Shown: positions 18,821-28,179, numbered from the stretch's first letter. The stretch is DNA of 64,000 nt from Acidobacteriota bacterium (GCA_021778315.1 JAJYCQ010000002.1:34294-98293); one strand, 5' to 3'. The notes: a model not told the origin generated them from the sequence alone. Made by a program: numbers and translations.

Positions 18821-20362
18821 ATGGAACTGATCGCAAGCATGGGTCGTATCTCTTTCACCATGGAACCGGCCAAGCCACATAGCTCCCTGCGCTCGGATGT
18901 AGCTGTCCTGAGCTTGTTTGCGGCGATGATCGTCGTCGTGCATTTTCTGCTGGGGAACGGCTACGGGTTTCATCGCGACGAGCTGCAGTTTCTCGATGAT
19001 GCGCGGCACTTGCAATGGGGATTCGTCGCATACCCTCCATTGACGGCGTTCTGCGGGCGAATTGCGATTGCGTTGTTTGGGATTTCGCCGCAGGTGTTGC
19101 GGCTGCCCGCTGCGATGGTGAATGCTGTGTCACTGGTGCTGGTGGGGCTGATCGCGAGGGAGCTTGGAGGCCGCCGGCCAGCGCAGATTTTCGCTCTGTT
19201 CGCTGCGTTCCCGGTGGGGCTGGTATTTAGTACGTTGCTGCAGTACAACACATTTGATCTGTTGGCCTGGTGCGTTGTGGTGTTGTGTACGGCACGGGTG
19301 TTGCGGACCGGGGACGAGCGAAACTGGATCGGCGTCGGTGCCGGCGTGGGGATAGGCGTGCTGTCGAAGTATTCGATTGCGTTTCTGGTGGCGAGTCTGC
19401 TGGCGGGAATCTTGCTCTTGCCATCGCAGCGGAGAGAGTTGCGCAGCCGATGGTTCTGGTATGGCGCCCTGGTGGCGATAGTGATTGCGGCGCCAAATTT
19501 AGTGTGGCTGGCGCGGCATCATTTCATCACCCTGCAGATGGAGCATTTTATTCATGCGCGCGACGTACGGCATGGCCGCGCGGATGGGTATTACAGCGAT
19601 CAGATCAAGTTCACGATGTTCGCGTTTCCTCTGGCGATGGCAGGGCTGGTCTGGCTGCTTCGGAAGGCGCGGTTTCGGCTGCTGAGCCTGCTCTACGTTG
19701 GTCCGTTTGTGCTGCTTGCGATTGCCAGGGGGCGCGGATATTACCTGATGCCCGCGTACCCGGTGCTCTATGCGGCGGGAGCGGTGGCGCTGGAAGCTGC
19801 GCTGGCTGCCAGGAAGAGTTGGATTCGTGTTTCGGTGCGCGCCCTGGTGGTGCTGGCGATGCTGTTGGATGTGGCCGCAGTTTCGTGGGCGTATCTGCCG
19901 ATGTGGAGGGTCGGTACCGCCGGATGGAACTGGCAGATGAAGAACAACTACGACATGGCGAATGAGGTGGGCTGGCCGGAGTTCGTGGCGCAGGTGGCGG
20001 CGGTCCGGGATACGCTGCCCGAGGAGGATCGCAGCAGACTGGCGGTGCTGGCGAATAACTATGGAGAGGCCGGCGCACTGGCTCTCTATGGTCCGCAGTA
20101 TGGCTTGCCCACGCCCATCAGCAGTACGAATACGTTCCATGCACGCGGCTACGGGCCGTACGAGCCGGAGACGGTCATCGTGGTAGGAAGCGAGCTGAAC
20201 GATCAGCTGCGGAACTTCGAAACCTGCAAGGTAGCGGCGCAGGTTCATATTCCATATGGCGTGAAGAACGAGGAATCGGAAGACCATCCGGAGATTCTGA
20301 TTTGCCATCATCTTCGAGGCAGTTGGCCTGAACGGTGGGCTCGTTCGCAGGAGTTCGGCTGA
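18821..20362 (+). CDS. Glycosyltransferase family 39 (ArnT/PMT-like) membrane protein
   Basis: 513 residues with about ten to twelve helices. The first outer loop has HRDEL and DARHLQWG with FVAYPP, the conserved catalytic-loop pattern of GT39/PMT_2 enzymes, which move sugars from polyprenyl-phosphate donors to lipids or proteins outside the membrane. The C-terminal soluble domain begins about residue 370. The start could be ATG 18821, 18839 or 18860. It is divergent from lipA with only 42 bases between them. Confidence 0.85.
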   Translation: MELIASMGRISFTMEPAKPHSSLRSDVAVLSLFAAMIVVVHFLLGNGYGFHRDELQFLDDARHLQWGFVAYPPLTAFCGRIAIALFGISPQVLRLPAAMVNAVSLVLVGLIARELGGRRPAQIFALFAAFPVGLVFSTLLQYNTFDLLAWCVVVLCTARVLRTGDERNWIGVGAGVGIGVLSKYSIAFLVASLLAGILLLPSQRRELRSRWFWYGALVAIVIAAPNLVWLARHHFITLQMEHFIHARDVRHGRADGYYSDQIKFTMFAFPLAMAGLVWLLRKARFRLLSLLYVGPFVLLAIARGRGYYLMPAYPVLYAAGAVALEAALAARKSWIRVSVRALVVLAMLLDVAAVSWAYLPMWRVGTAGWNWQMKNNYDMANEVGWPEFVAQVAAVRDTLPEEDRSRLAVLANNYGEAGALALYGPQYGLPTPISSTNTFHARGYGPYEPETVIVVGSELNDQLRNFETCKVAAQVHIPYGVKNEESEDHPEILICHHLRGSWPERWARSQEFG

Positions 20363-20402
20363 GAGGGTTTAGCGTAGTCGATCGTTCCGCTTGGTATTGC
20401 GT

Positions 20403-20846
20403 TTAGCGCAGACGTTCGCGGACTTCCGTGCGGCTCAGATAGAGGAAAAAGACCAGGTCGAAGAGGCCGTTGATGATGTAGGGCGGGGCGTGCATGTGGT
20501 GGAAGCCATAGAAGTAGCCCGCGGCCATCAGCAGGCAGCCCGCCGTGACCAGCGACCATCCCCAGCGGCGCAGGCGCAGCATGCCAAAGATCCCGATGAC
20601 CAGCAGTGTGCACACCCCGAGAATGCTGTACTTTGCGGCTCCGAGGCCGAACGTGCCTCGCATCGCGGCGAAGGCGTTGAGCATCGCCAGCACCAGCAGG
20701 TACATGCCGATCAGCGCCATGCCGGGAAGCATGCCCTTGCTCTCGCCGGCGGCAATGCCGGGCAGGTGGCGCGAGTCGAAGCCGGTGTCTTGCGCCGGAC
20801 GAGGCGCGTGGGGAATAGCCGTGGATTGAGGATCTTCAGGGTTCAT
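20403..20846 (-). CDS. Small four-helix membrane protein
   Basis: 147 residues with four hydrophobic segments after a hydrophilic N-terminus. No motif identifies a family. ATG 20846 lies just after the stop of the upstream cytochrome gene (8 bases), so it is cotranscribed with the cytochrome c lipoprotein and the SurA-like gene. A longer frame exists upstream but would cover the cytochrome gene. Confidence 0.7.
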   Translation of the reverse strand: MNPEDPQSTAIPHAPRPAQDTGFDSRHLPGIAAGESKGMLPGMALIGMYLLVLAMLNAFAAMRGTFGLGAAKYSILGVCTLLVIGIFGMLRLRRWGWSLVTAGCLLMAAGYFYGFHHMHAPPYIINGLFDLVFFLYLSRTEVRERLR

Positions 20847-20854
20847 GGCATCGT

Positions 20855-21223
20855 TCAAAGCGTATGCAGATACGCGAGCAGATCGTTGAGGTCGTCGGTG
20901 TCCAGGTTGCGGTCTGCGGGCATCAGGCCGTGGCCTTGCAGGATGGTAACGGTGATGCGCTCGTCGTTCGCCGGAGCTCCGCTGGGAAGATAGGGCTGCT
21001 TGAAGACGCCGAGCAGCGGCGGGCCATGCAGCGAGCCCGAGTCGCGATCGTAGTGGCACTGGCCGCAGTGGGTCTGGAAGACCAGATGGCCGTGGGCCTG
21101 CTGCGCATTGAGTTGATCGAGCGGCATGGGAGGAGGCGTCGAGTGGCACCCGGCGAGCAGCACACAGGCGAGAGAAGACAGTAGACAGTACAGAACAGGT
21201 TTGCCGTGCGTATAGAGTTTCAC
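20855..21223 (-). CDS. Cytochrome c family lipoprotein
   Basis: 122 residues: signal peptide with lipobox LAGC, then a class I cytochrome c domain with heme motif CGQCH and a distal Met candidate in GHGLMPAD. It would be anchored on the periplasmic side and shuttle electrons, but its partners are unknown. The start is GTG 21223, with GAGGA 9 bases upstream. It sits 32 bases after the PPIase gene in the same direction. Confidence 0.85.
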   Translation of the reverse strand: MKLYTHGKPVLYCLLSSLACVLLAGCHSTPPPMPLDQLNAQQAHGHLVFQTHCGQCHYDRDSGSLHGPPLLGVFKQPYLPSGAPANDERITVTILQGHGLMPADRNLDTDDLNDLLAYLHTL

Positions 21224-21255
21224 TGCTGTCTATCCTCTACTGTCGAGTGTCTGCT

Positions 21256-22308
21256 TTACTGTGCGTCGTTCTTGAAGACCTGTTCAGCGAAGAAATTCTC
21301 GACCTTGGCCTGGTCCGTGATGATCTCCTGATAGGCGGCCCGCAGCAGCTGCGAGCGGCTATCGTGGAGCTGCTGGCGAATGCTCTGCTGCACCCGAGGA
21401 TCGCTCAGGTCACGCTGTCCGGCGGCGTCGCGGCTAAGCAGCTTGAAGATATAGTAGCCCGCCGCCTTGTGGGTGTTGGGGTCGATCTGCGGAATGATGT
21501 CGGTGGTCTCTCCGGCTTTCAGCTTGCCGATAGCGGCATAGATCGCAGGGTCGGTCTTCAGCTGCGACTCGGAGACAAAGCCCATGTCGCCGCCGTTGGG
21601 AGCGGTGTCCGCGTTCTCTGAGAAGTTTGCCGCCAGCTCGCCAAAGTCCTCGCCGGAGTCGATGCGGTTCTTGATGGCCAGGATCTTTTTGTGGGCATCG
21701 TCGTCGCTGCTGGCCTTGTTGTTCTGCAGGTTGCCGGGCTGTGCGGAGGCCTGCCCCGTGACCTGAATCTCGGCCAGGTGATATGCCGGCTCCGGTAGGT
21801 TGAAGCCGCTCTTATGCGACTCGTAGTAGCTGGTCACATCGGCATCGGTAACGGTGATGCGAGAGTTGATCTCCTTGTTGATCAGCTTGTCCTGGGTGAG
21901 ATTGCGGCGAACGTCGCGGCGCAGCTCATCCAGCGTAAGGTTGGACGCCTTGAGCTTGGCCTGGAACTGGTCCTCGGTATACGGGGCCTTCATCTCGGCC
22001 AGCTTCGCGTCGACCTCGGCGTCAGTGGCGGTAAGGTTCTGCTTGGCAGCGCGCTGCTCGACGATGGCCTCCACGATGAGCGTGTGGAGGATGTTGAGCT
22101 TGAGCGAGTCGACCTGATCCGGCGACGGCGACTGCTGCTTGGCGTTGCTCGCGAGCTGCGTGGCGTAGGCCTTGTCCACATCTGTCTGGAAGATCGGATG
22201 GCCGTTGACCGTGGCCGCGACACCCTGCTGCGGGCCCTTATGGCAGCCGGCAACGAGGAGCAGCGTGGACGCTAAGGTGAGGCTGATCGTGCGAAAAGTC
22301 TGAGGCAT
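21256..22308 (-). CDS. SurA/PpiC-like periplasmic peptidyl-prolyl isomerase lipoprotein
   Basis: 350 residues. The N-terminal signal ends at VAGC (lipobox), followed by a SurA-N-like helical chaperone domain (about residues 30-175) and a parvulin rotamase domain (about residues 180-300, with NGGDMGFV in place of the usual GG-LG-F pattern). It should help fold outer-membrane proteins in the periplasm. It follows serA by 48 bases and is in the same leftward cluster as lptD and a DsbA-like protein. Confidence 0.87.
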   Translation of the reverse strand: MPQTFRTISLTLASTLLLVAGCHKGPQQGVAATVNGHPIFQTDVDKAYATQLASNAKQQSPSPDQVDSLKLNILHTLIVEAIVEQRAAKQNLTATDAEVDAKLAEMKAPYTEDQFQAKLKASNLTLDELRRDVRRNLTQDKLINKEINSRITVTDADVTSYYESHKSGFNLPEPAYHLAEIQVTGQASAQPGNLQNNKASSDDDAHKKILAIKNRIDSGEDFGELAANFSENADTAPNGGDMGFVSESQLKTDPAIYAAIGKLKAGETTDIIPQIDPNTHKAAGYYIFKLLSRDAAGQRDLSDPRVQQSIRQQLHDSRSQLLRAAYQEIITDQAKVENFFAEQVFKNDAQ

Positions 22309-22325
22309 CGGGGAGGATTCCTGAC

Positions 22326-22346
22326 GCCGCGGGGGAAAAACCGCGG
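22326..22346 (+). terminator. Hairpin between serA and the PPIase gene
   Basis: GCCGCGG, an A-rich loop and CCGCGGC, followed on the plus strand by T5. As an intrinsic terminator it points along the plus strand, where no upstream gene needs it. On the minus strand the stem lies in the serA-ppi intergenic mRNA without a U-tract, so it may instead be a processing or stability stem. Confidence 0.45.
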
Positions 22347-22356
22347 CTTTTTAAGT

Positions 22357-24051
22357 TTACAGCTTGCCGAGCTCTACGGTTCGGACGCTGGTGATGGCTT
22401 CGACCTGGCGAAGTGCGCTGAGGGCCTGTTCGAGCTCGGGTGGAGTAGAGGTAGACGCGTCCATCTGGGCCAGATCCAACTGCACTACAGCGAGGGCGTG
22501 GCCTTCGCCGGGCTTCGATCCCTTGGACGGCTTCGCGCGGCCCAGAGCGAAGCTCGCGATGTTGAGCTTTGCCTCGCCAAGAATTGTGCCGATCCGGCCA
22601 ATCACGCCCGGAACATCCAGGTTGCGGATGACGACCAGCGTTCCCGCGAGCTCTGCCTCGATGTCGATTCCATCGTAGCTGAGCAGGCGAGGAGAGTTGC
22701 CGTGCAGCACCGTTGCGAGGCCGGTCCAATTGCCCTGCTCGGCGCCCCCGGTACTCTCGCGGGTCCAGTGCAGCGACAGCCGCAGCGTCGCTCCGGTGCC
22801 TCCGCTGATCTGTTCGCGCTTGTCTTCCTGCACGCGAATGCCTCGCTCGGCTGCCGCAGCAGAGGCGTTGATGCGATTCACGCCGTCGGCTCCATGCAGG
22901 ATTCCGGCGATCGCGGCGTTGCGAATCATATCTGTCTTGAGCTGTGCGAGGCGGCCGTTGTAGGTCAGCGAGATGCTCTCCACGTTGCCGAGCGCGTCCT
23001 TGCTGCCACCTTTTTCGTCCGAACCGGCGGCGTGGCCGAGCAGTTGCCCGAGGCGCGAGGCCATCTCGATGTACGGCGAAACTTCGGCGTACTCCTCCTC
23101 CGACAGCGAGGCGACGTTGACCGCATTCTGCACGACGCCGAGCTTGAGGTAGTCGCGAACCTGGTTCGCAAGCTGGATGCCGATGGCCTCCTGGGCTTCG
23201 TCGGTCGAGCCCGCGATGTGTGGCGAGAGCAGAACATTGTCGAGGCCGAAGTAGGGAGAATCCTTCAGTGGCTCGGAGCGGAAGACGTCCAGAGCGGCAC
23301 CGGCGACGTGGCCGGAGGCAATGGCCTCGGCCAGAGCTTCGTCGACGATCAGCTCGCCACGAGCGCAGTTCACGATCCGTATGCCCTTCTTCATGATGGC
23401 GATCGAGTGCTTGTTGATCAGGCCCTCGGTCTGCGGAGTGAGCCCGACGTGCAGCGAGAGGAAGTCGGAGCTGGAGAAGATTTCGTCGATGGGAACGAGG
23501 GTGACGCCGTTCTCTCGCGCGATGACGGGAGCGATGAACGGGTCGTAGCCGATCAGGTCCATGCCAAACGCCTTGGCTCGCCGCGCGACCTCGAGGCCAA
23601 TGCGGCCGAGGCCGACGATGCCGAGCGTCTTGCCTCGCAACTCGGAGCCCTGCAGGGATTTCTTCTCCCACTTGGCGGCGTGCATCGTAGCGTTCGCACG
23701 TGGAATCGCACGGCACATCGAGATCATCAGGCCGAGCGTCAGCTCAGCAACGGCGGTGGCATTGGCGCCCGGGGTATTCATCACCACGATGCCGCGACGA
23801 GTGGCCTCGGCTGCGTCGATATTGTCAACGCCGACACCCGCGCGGCCGATGATGCGGAGTTTGGGTGCGGCGGCCAGCAGCGCTGCGTCCGCCTGTACAG
23901 CCGAGCGGACGATCAGCGCGTCTGCGTCGGCGAGTTCGGCGGGAAGTCCGCCTGGAGCGATCTGGTTGGCGGTAACAATGTTCCAGCCCGGTTCCTTCTG
24001 GAAGATGGCAAGCGTGGCGGGCGAGACTTTCTCTGCAAGAACGATCTTCAA
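22357..24051 (-). CDS. serA: D-3-phosphoglycerate dehydrogenase
   Basis: 564 residues. It has substrate and NAD domains with GLGRIGLEVARR, catalytic Arg in NCARGELI, and His in LSPHIAGST. The intervening domain (about residues 315-455) and a C-terminal ACT domain (VVIRNLDVPGVIG) make it the long, type-I-like SerA that is often serine-regulated. It makes the first committed serine precursor. The start is TTG 24051, preceded by AGGAG six bases upstream. An earlier ATG at 24120 is in frame but lacks a ribosome site and would add a non-family extension. Confidence 0.95.
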   Translation of the reverse strand: MKIVLAEKVSPATLAIFQKEPGWNIVTANQIAPGGLPAELADADALIVRSAVQADAALLAAAPKLRIIGRAGVGVDNIDAAEATRRGIVVMNTPGANATAVAELTLGLMISMCRAIPRANATMHAAKWEKKSLQGSELRGKTLGIVGLGRIGLEVARRAKAFGMDLIGYDPFIAPVIARENGVTLVPIDEIFSSSDFLSLHVGLTPQTEGLINKHSIAIMKKGIRIVNCARGELIVDEALAEAIASGHVAGAALDVFRSEPLKDSPYFGLDNVLLSPHIAGSTDEAQEAIGIQLANQVRDYLKLGVVQNAVNVASLSEEEYAEVSPYIEMASRLGQLLGHAAGSDEKGGSKDALGNVESISLTYNGRLAQLKTDMIRNAAIAGILHGADGVNRINASAAAAERGIRVQEDKREQISGGTGATLRLSLHWTRESTGGAEQGNWTGLATVLHGNSPRLLSYDGIDIEAELAGTLVVIRNLDVPGVIGRIGTILGEAKLNIASFALGRAKPSKGSKPGEGHALAVVQLDLAQMDASTSTPPELEQALSALRQVEAITSVRTVELGKL

Positions 24052-24164
24052 AACAGCTCCTGGAAATTCGATTAGCGCAAAAGTACGCAACACTTCTAGT
24101 GTAGCCCGGTTGGCCGCCAAACCCGCCGCGGATCCTTCAGGGGATCAAAGAAGTATTTCCTGAA

Positions 24165-24208
24165 GCAGCAATGCCCGTCACCGGTCGACCGGCGACGGGC
24201 ATTGCTGC
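24165..24208 (-). terminator. Long hairpin downstream of the DsbA-like gene
   Basis: A perfect 15-bp inverted repeat (GCAGCAATGCCCGTC against GACGGGCATTGCTGC) closes a loop that itself contains the 12-base palindrome CCGGTCGACCGG. It lies 9 bases after the DsbA-like stop codon (minus strand) and before serA. There is no clean U-tract, but position and strength fit a terminator or 3'-end stabiliser. Confidence 0.7.
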
Positions 24209-24217
24209 GCGCGCGAG

Positions 24218-25255
24218 CTATCGCCCGGGAGCAGGAGGGGTTGCCGGAGCAGGCTTAGCCGAGGGATCAGCGGCTGGCGCGGCTGGGTCCACGTAGGGAG
24301 GTGGAGGCGTTACGTTCTCGGCGCGAAGTGCGTCGTCGATCAAGCCAAAGATGTAGCTGAGAGGAAGAGCTCCGTCGATCTTGTCGCCGTTGATGAACAT
24401 CGCCGGAGTGGCCTCGACGTTGAGCGACGCTCCAAGCTGCTTGGAGGCCTCCACCGCGGACGTATCCTGCTTGGCGATGCAGGCGTTGAGCTTTGCCGAG
24501 TCGACCTTCTGCGCAGTGCCCTGATCGCGGGTAAGCTGGTCGAGTTGAGCGGTGGCGCGGTCGAGCGTGTGCTTCGGTTGATCGGATTTTGCGTCGCCGG
24601 GAGTGGCCTTGGCTGCCGGGTCGGAACCAATGTCCGAGGCATGGGAGTGGATGTAGTCCACCAGATTCCAGTAGCCATCTGGCGACTGCGCAGCGAGGCA
24701 GTCGACATCGACCGCGGCGTGCATGGCCCAGGGATGCTGATCGAGCGGGAAGTCCTTGTAGACGATGCGGACTTTATCGCCGTAGCGCTGGGTGATGGCA
24801 GGGAAGAGAGACTCATGCAGCCGCGCGCAGTAGGGGCACTCGAGGTCGTCAAAGTTGACGAACATAACCGGAGCGGAGGCGGGGCCGCCGCGCGTCGGGC
24901 GCCCGTCGGCGGAGATCAGCGCGCGTGGGTCGGCAGAGATGTCGTACTTGTTGAACTGCGCCAGCGTCTTGCCGTCGTTCGAGAGCAGAAAGCTGATCGG
25001 GCGAGAGGTCTTGCCCTCGTCCGAGAACGTGACGTCCACCGTGCTGTAGCCGGGTACATCGGAGGGCTTCGGTGCGCCGACCTGCACGGTCGAGAGCGGC
25101 GGAAGCTGCGCTTTCTGCCGCAGCAGCACCTCGATGCGATGCGTCACCGAGAGCGGCAAGGGAGCTCCCGCGGTGATCGTCGTTTGGGCATGGCAGCCGA
25201 GGGAGGTCAGAAGTGCGGCGAGGGCGAGGGGGGCCAGACGGCGAAAGGTCAACAC
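24218..25255 (-). CDS. DsbA-like thioredoxin-fold protein with CPYC active site
   Basis: 345 residues. A signal sequence ends near LGCHAQ (an imperfect lipobox, or signal-peptidase-I cleavage after CHA). A non-thioredoxin N-terminal domain (residues 30-120) precedes a DsbA-type thioredoxin domain with C140-P-Y-C143 and cis-Pro in VEATPAMF. The tail is Pro/Ala rich. It should oxidise or isomerise disulfides in the periplasm. The start is GTG 25255 or TTG 25252. It lies 46 bases downstream of lptD and is probably cotranscribed; LptD is a known Dsb substrate in E. coli. Confidence 0.85.
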   Translation of the reverse strand: MLTFRRLAPLALAALLTSLGCHAQTTITAGAPLPLSVTHRIEVLLRQKAQLPPLSTVQVGAPKPSDVPGYSTVDVTFSDEGKTSRPISFLLSNDGKTLAQFNKYDISADPRALISADGRPTRGGPASAPVMFVNFDDLECPYCARLHESLFPAITQRYGDKVRIVYKDFPLDQHPWAMHAAVDVDCLAAQSPDGYWNLVDYIHSHASDIGSDPAAKATPGDAKSDQPKHTLDRATAQLDQLTRDQGTAQKVDSAKLNACIAKQDTSAVEASKQLGASLNVEATPAMFINGDKIDGALPLSYIFGLIDDALRAENVTPPPPYVDPAAPAADPSAKPAPATPPAPGR

Positions 25256-25301
25256 AATACATTTGATTATCGCAGAGCCGAAAGGTGAGCTTGCCGCGAA
25301 A

Positions 25302-28166
25302 TCAAAAGAGCGATTCGGCGCGGCGCAGGTTCCCGGCGGTGCCGATATTGGCGAGCGTGAAGTTGAACCGGTAGGCTCCCTCATCGCGGATGGTGCCAAG
25401 GTTGTACTTGCGGTACTCGAGCGAGAGCCCACAGCAGTTCCAGTTGTAGCTGGTCTGGATCGTGACGTACTGCTCGCTGCCCAGGCTGAGGTCGATTCCC
25501 GCCGAGGCTGCCGCCGAGAACCCCGCCTGACTGGGAGTGCCGTAGCCCAGCAGAAAGCGCATCTGCGAAAAGTCCGCGATCGCCGACGTCGTCAGTCCGG
25601 TCGCCTGGTTGGTCACGGTGTCGATGACCTCGCTGTACGTCCGCCCGGGGGCGTTCAGCAGAGCATAGGAGAAGCCGCCGAAGACGCGGCCTTCGTGCAG
25701 GTCGAGGTAGGTGTTCGAGCTCAGCAGCTTCTTCGCTCCCGTATCGAAGTCGAAGTCCCAGGCGAAGTCCGCATGCCCCGAGGTGCGCAGGCGCATGCGG
25801 GACTTCAGCGGCGAGATGACGCGAGGCTGCGTGAGGAAGGCGATACCGGAGAAGTTCAGCGTGGTATCGAAGATGTTGCGCCGCTCGTCGATCACGGCAC
25901 CACCAAAGGTGGGCTCGAAGAAGTGCTTCTGGGTGAGCACCCAGCTGAACCACTCCCGCTGCGCCGGAAGGGCAGGGGCCTGCGCGCAGGGATCGGCCTT
26001 GCGAGCATGGGTGCGCGTGGGTTGGTCGGGCGCAGTGGCAGAGACGTTGGCAATCCCATTCGCGTCGCTCGTCGCCTGCTCGTCGGGATTCAGCGTGTCC
26101 ACTGCCGGAGTGGCCACCGCCGTGCCCGAAGGAGCCGTGCGCGACGCCGGATTGGGAGCGGAGGGCAAGGCCATGCAGCCTGGCCGCGCAGCCATCGCCT
26201 TGGTAGCGCGGGGGCGGAAGTACAGATGCTGCGTCATGCCGTACTGAATCTCGTCGGTATCGCTGGCCAGGTCGGCTTCGTCGAAGCGCAGGACCCCGAG
26301 GAAGTTGTCGATGCCGCGAACGGTGCGATACGTAAAGTCGGACTCGATAGTATGGCGAACCTCGTCTCCAAAGAGATGCCTCCACCGAGCCGGAACCCTG
26401 AACGTTCGCTCGATCACAGGAGGCCGTATGTCGACGTTGACCGCGACATCCGCGCGATTGAGCGGAGTCTGCAACTGCACCGGAATCGCGTTGTTCCCAT
26501 AGGGAGCCGTGCGCGATTTCGAGTAGACCGTCTCGCGCACAGCGACGCTGGCGAGCGTGTTCCAGCCTCCCGCATGCAGCGGGAGCGCAATCTCCGGCTG
26601 CAGATCCAGGCGCTCGGTGATGCCGGACGAGCTGAAGTCCGGCTCCACCCGCTTCAGTCCAGCGGCCGACGCATTGATGTTCCACAGCAGGTGTGTTCCG
26701 CCAAGCGGGTGGTCGAGGCCCGTGAAGTCGATCGACGGAGCATGGTAGATCTTGACCTCCACGCCCGGAGTGGTCCCGATCGGCACCACCTTCTGTCCTT
26801 CGTAGCGATCGACGCGGCCATCCAGCGAGTAGCCATTCTTCTGATCCGTGAGATAGAGGATCGAGGTGATATCGGTGCTGACGGCCTGGTTGAAGTTGTC
26901 GGTAAACGCCTCGCGGTAGACATAGGAGCTCAGGTACTCGGCGTCGCCAACCGCCCGCACGTGGGGGCTGAACTTGCGGCGGAAGCTGGCCGTGATGTCT
27001 GTTCCTCCCTGGTTGGTGTAGATGGAAATGGGCTGGTTCTGGCTGTTGAATCCGGGAGCCGTGAAGCCGCGATCCTGCAGCGACGAAAAGTGCGCGTCGA
27101 AGAAGTCATCGCCGAAGCCCCGGTAACGAAAGGTGCCATTCTCGGAGAAGCCTCGCAGCGAGTAATACAGCGTGCCGAGCGTCAGGTCGGCGGAGCGGCC
27201 GAGGGTAATGTAGACCTGCTCGCCAAACGTGAAGCCCTTCGAGCCCGTGTTATTGCTGGCGCTGGAGTAGCCGAGGACTGGGATCAGAATTCCCGACTGC
27301 CGCTGCTGCGTGTCCACCGGGTGCGTGACATACGGAAAGAAGAGCAGCGGCAAACCAAGCAGCTTGAAGGTGGAGTTCGCCGCCTTCGCCTGTCCGCTGT
27401 CGAGCGTGATCTTGCGGGCAAAGAGCTGCCAGTCCGGGTGCGGCAACAGACACGACGTCACCGAGCCGTTATAGATCGTGTAGTCCATCGGCCCCGTCTT
27501 GAGGACGATCCGGCCCTCAAACAGAAACGGGTTGGAGTTCTGGTACCCGGCCGCGTGCGAGGCATTGGCCGATGCGATGCCGGAGTTCGTCGTCGTAACC
27601 GCGGAGGCGTTGCTGGCCCGCGAGAGCCCCACCGACCCGGTGACATCGTAGAACCTCCCCGTCACGGTGCGCAGATTGTAGGTGCCATGGGTCGCCTCGA
27701 TGTGCTCATCGTTCAGCCCGCCGGTCAGAACGACGTGGCCGTCGGCTGTAACATCGCCAGTCTCGTCGTCGTAGGTGAGGGTGTCGGCCCGTAAGACATG
27801 GTCGCCGAAGGTCAGCACTACGTTGCCGGTAGCCGACGCGAGATGGCCGTGCTTCGACTGCAGATCGCTCTCCAGCGTAGCCGTCGGCTCCGCCTTCCCA
27901 CTCGGCAGAACATACGCGTGCGGGATCGTCGAGAGGTCAACTTGCGGTGCGGAAGGGAGCGCCTGCTGGTCCTGATGCGGGACGCTCGAGGCAGGGGGTT
28001 CCTCTATCGTTACGCCCTGAGCCCGTAGATGTTGATGACCTGCGGCGAGTAGGGTGGTACTTATGAACAGAGGAATAAGACGAAGCACTCTTCCAGACGG
28101 CAGGAAGAGGCGTCTGGCGTGATGGCTGCGAATCTTGGTACCGAGAGCTTGGATGAGGCCGTCCAC
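25302..28166 (-). CDS. lptD: LPS-assembly outer-membrane protein LptD
   Basis: About 954 residues. A signal sequence (residues 18-50) precedes an OstA/LptA-like beta-jellyroll (about residues 95-180) and a large C-terminal beta-barrel. C239 in TSCLLP and the adjacent pair C911-C912 in WNCCGLS match the positions of E. coli C173 and C724/C725, which form the essential disulfides; no equivalent of E. coli C31 is present before C239. It inserts LPS into the outer leaflet with LptE. The start is uncertain; GTG 28166 has a -10 hexamer 7 bases upstream, and the frame is open further upstream into the divergent gene. Confidence 0.9.
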   Translation of the reverse strand: MDGLIQALGTKIRSHHARRLFLPSGRVLRLIPLFISTTLLAAGHQHLRAQGVTIEEPPASSVPHQDQQALPSAPQVDLSTIPHAYVLPSGKAEPTATLESDLQSKHGHLASATGNVVLTFGDHVLRADTLTYDDETGDVTADGHVVLTGGLNDEHIEATHGTYNLRTVTGRFYDVTGSVGLSRASNASAVTTTNSGIASANASHAAGYQNSNPFLFEGRIVLKTGPMDYTIYNGSVTSCLLPHPDWQLFARKITLDSGQAKAANSTFKLLGLPLLFFPYVTHPVDTQQRQSGILIPVLGYSSASNNTGSKGFTFGEQVYITLGRSADLTLGTLYYSLRGFSENGTFRYRGFGDDFFDAHFSSLQDRGFTAPGFNSQNQPISIYTNQGGTDITASFRRKFSPHVRAVGDAEYLSSYVYREAFTDNFNQAVSTDITSILYLTDQKNGYSLDGRVDRYEGQKVVPIGTTPGVEVKIYHAPSIDFTGLDHPLGGTHLLWNINASAAGLKRVEPDFSSSGITERLDLQPEIALPLHAGGWNTLASVAVRETVYSKSRTAPYGNNAIPVQLQTPLNRADVAVNVDIRPPVIERTFRVPARWRHLFGDEVRHTIESDFTYRTVRGIDNFLGVLRFDEADLASDTDEIQYGMTQHLYFRPRATKAMAARPGCMALPSAPNPASRTAPSGTAVATPAVDTLNPDEQATSDANGIANVSATAPDQPTRTHARKADPCAQAPALPAQREWFSWVLTQKHFFEPTFGGAVIDERRNIFDTTLNFSGIAFLTQPRVISPLKSRMRLRTSGHADFAWDFDFDTGAKKLLSSNTYLDLHEGRVFGGFSYALLNAPGRTYSEVIDTVTNQATGLTTSAIADFSQMRFLLGYGTPSQAGFSAAASAGIDLSLGSEQYVTIQTSYNWNCCGLSLEYRKYNLGTIRDEGAYRFNFTLANIGTAGNLRRAESLF

Positions 28167-28173
28167 TGATGCA

Positions 28174-28179
28174 AGATTA
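28174..28179 (-). promoter_or_regulatory. -10 element close to lptD start
   Basis: TAATCT (reverse strand) ends 7 bases before GTG 28166. No Shine-Dalgarno is seen, so the mRNA may be leaderless. Confidence 0.4.

Noticed and set aside
22498..24075. 525-codon plus-strand frame over serA
   Set aside because: Antisense to a full SerA with all catalytic motifs.
25134..27794. 886-codon plus-strand frame across dsbA-like and lptD
   Set aside because: Antisense to LptD, which has clear domains; the frame is Arg/Gly/Val-rich noise.
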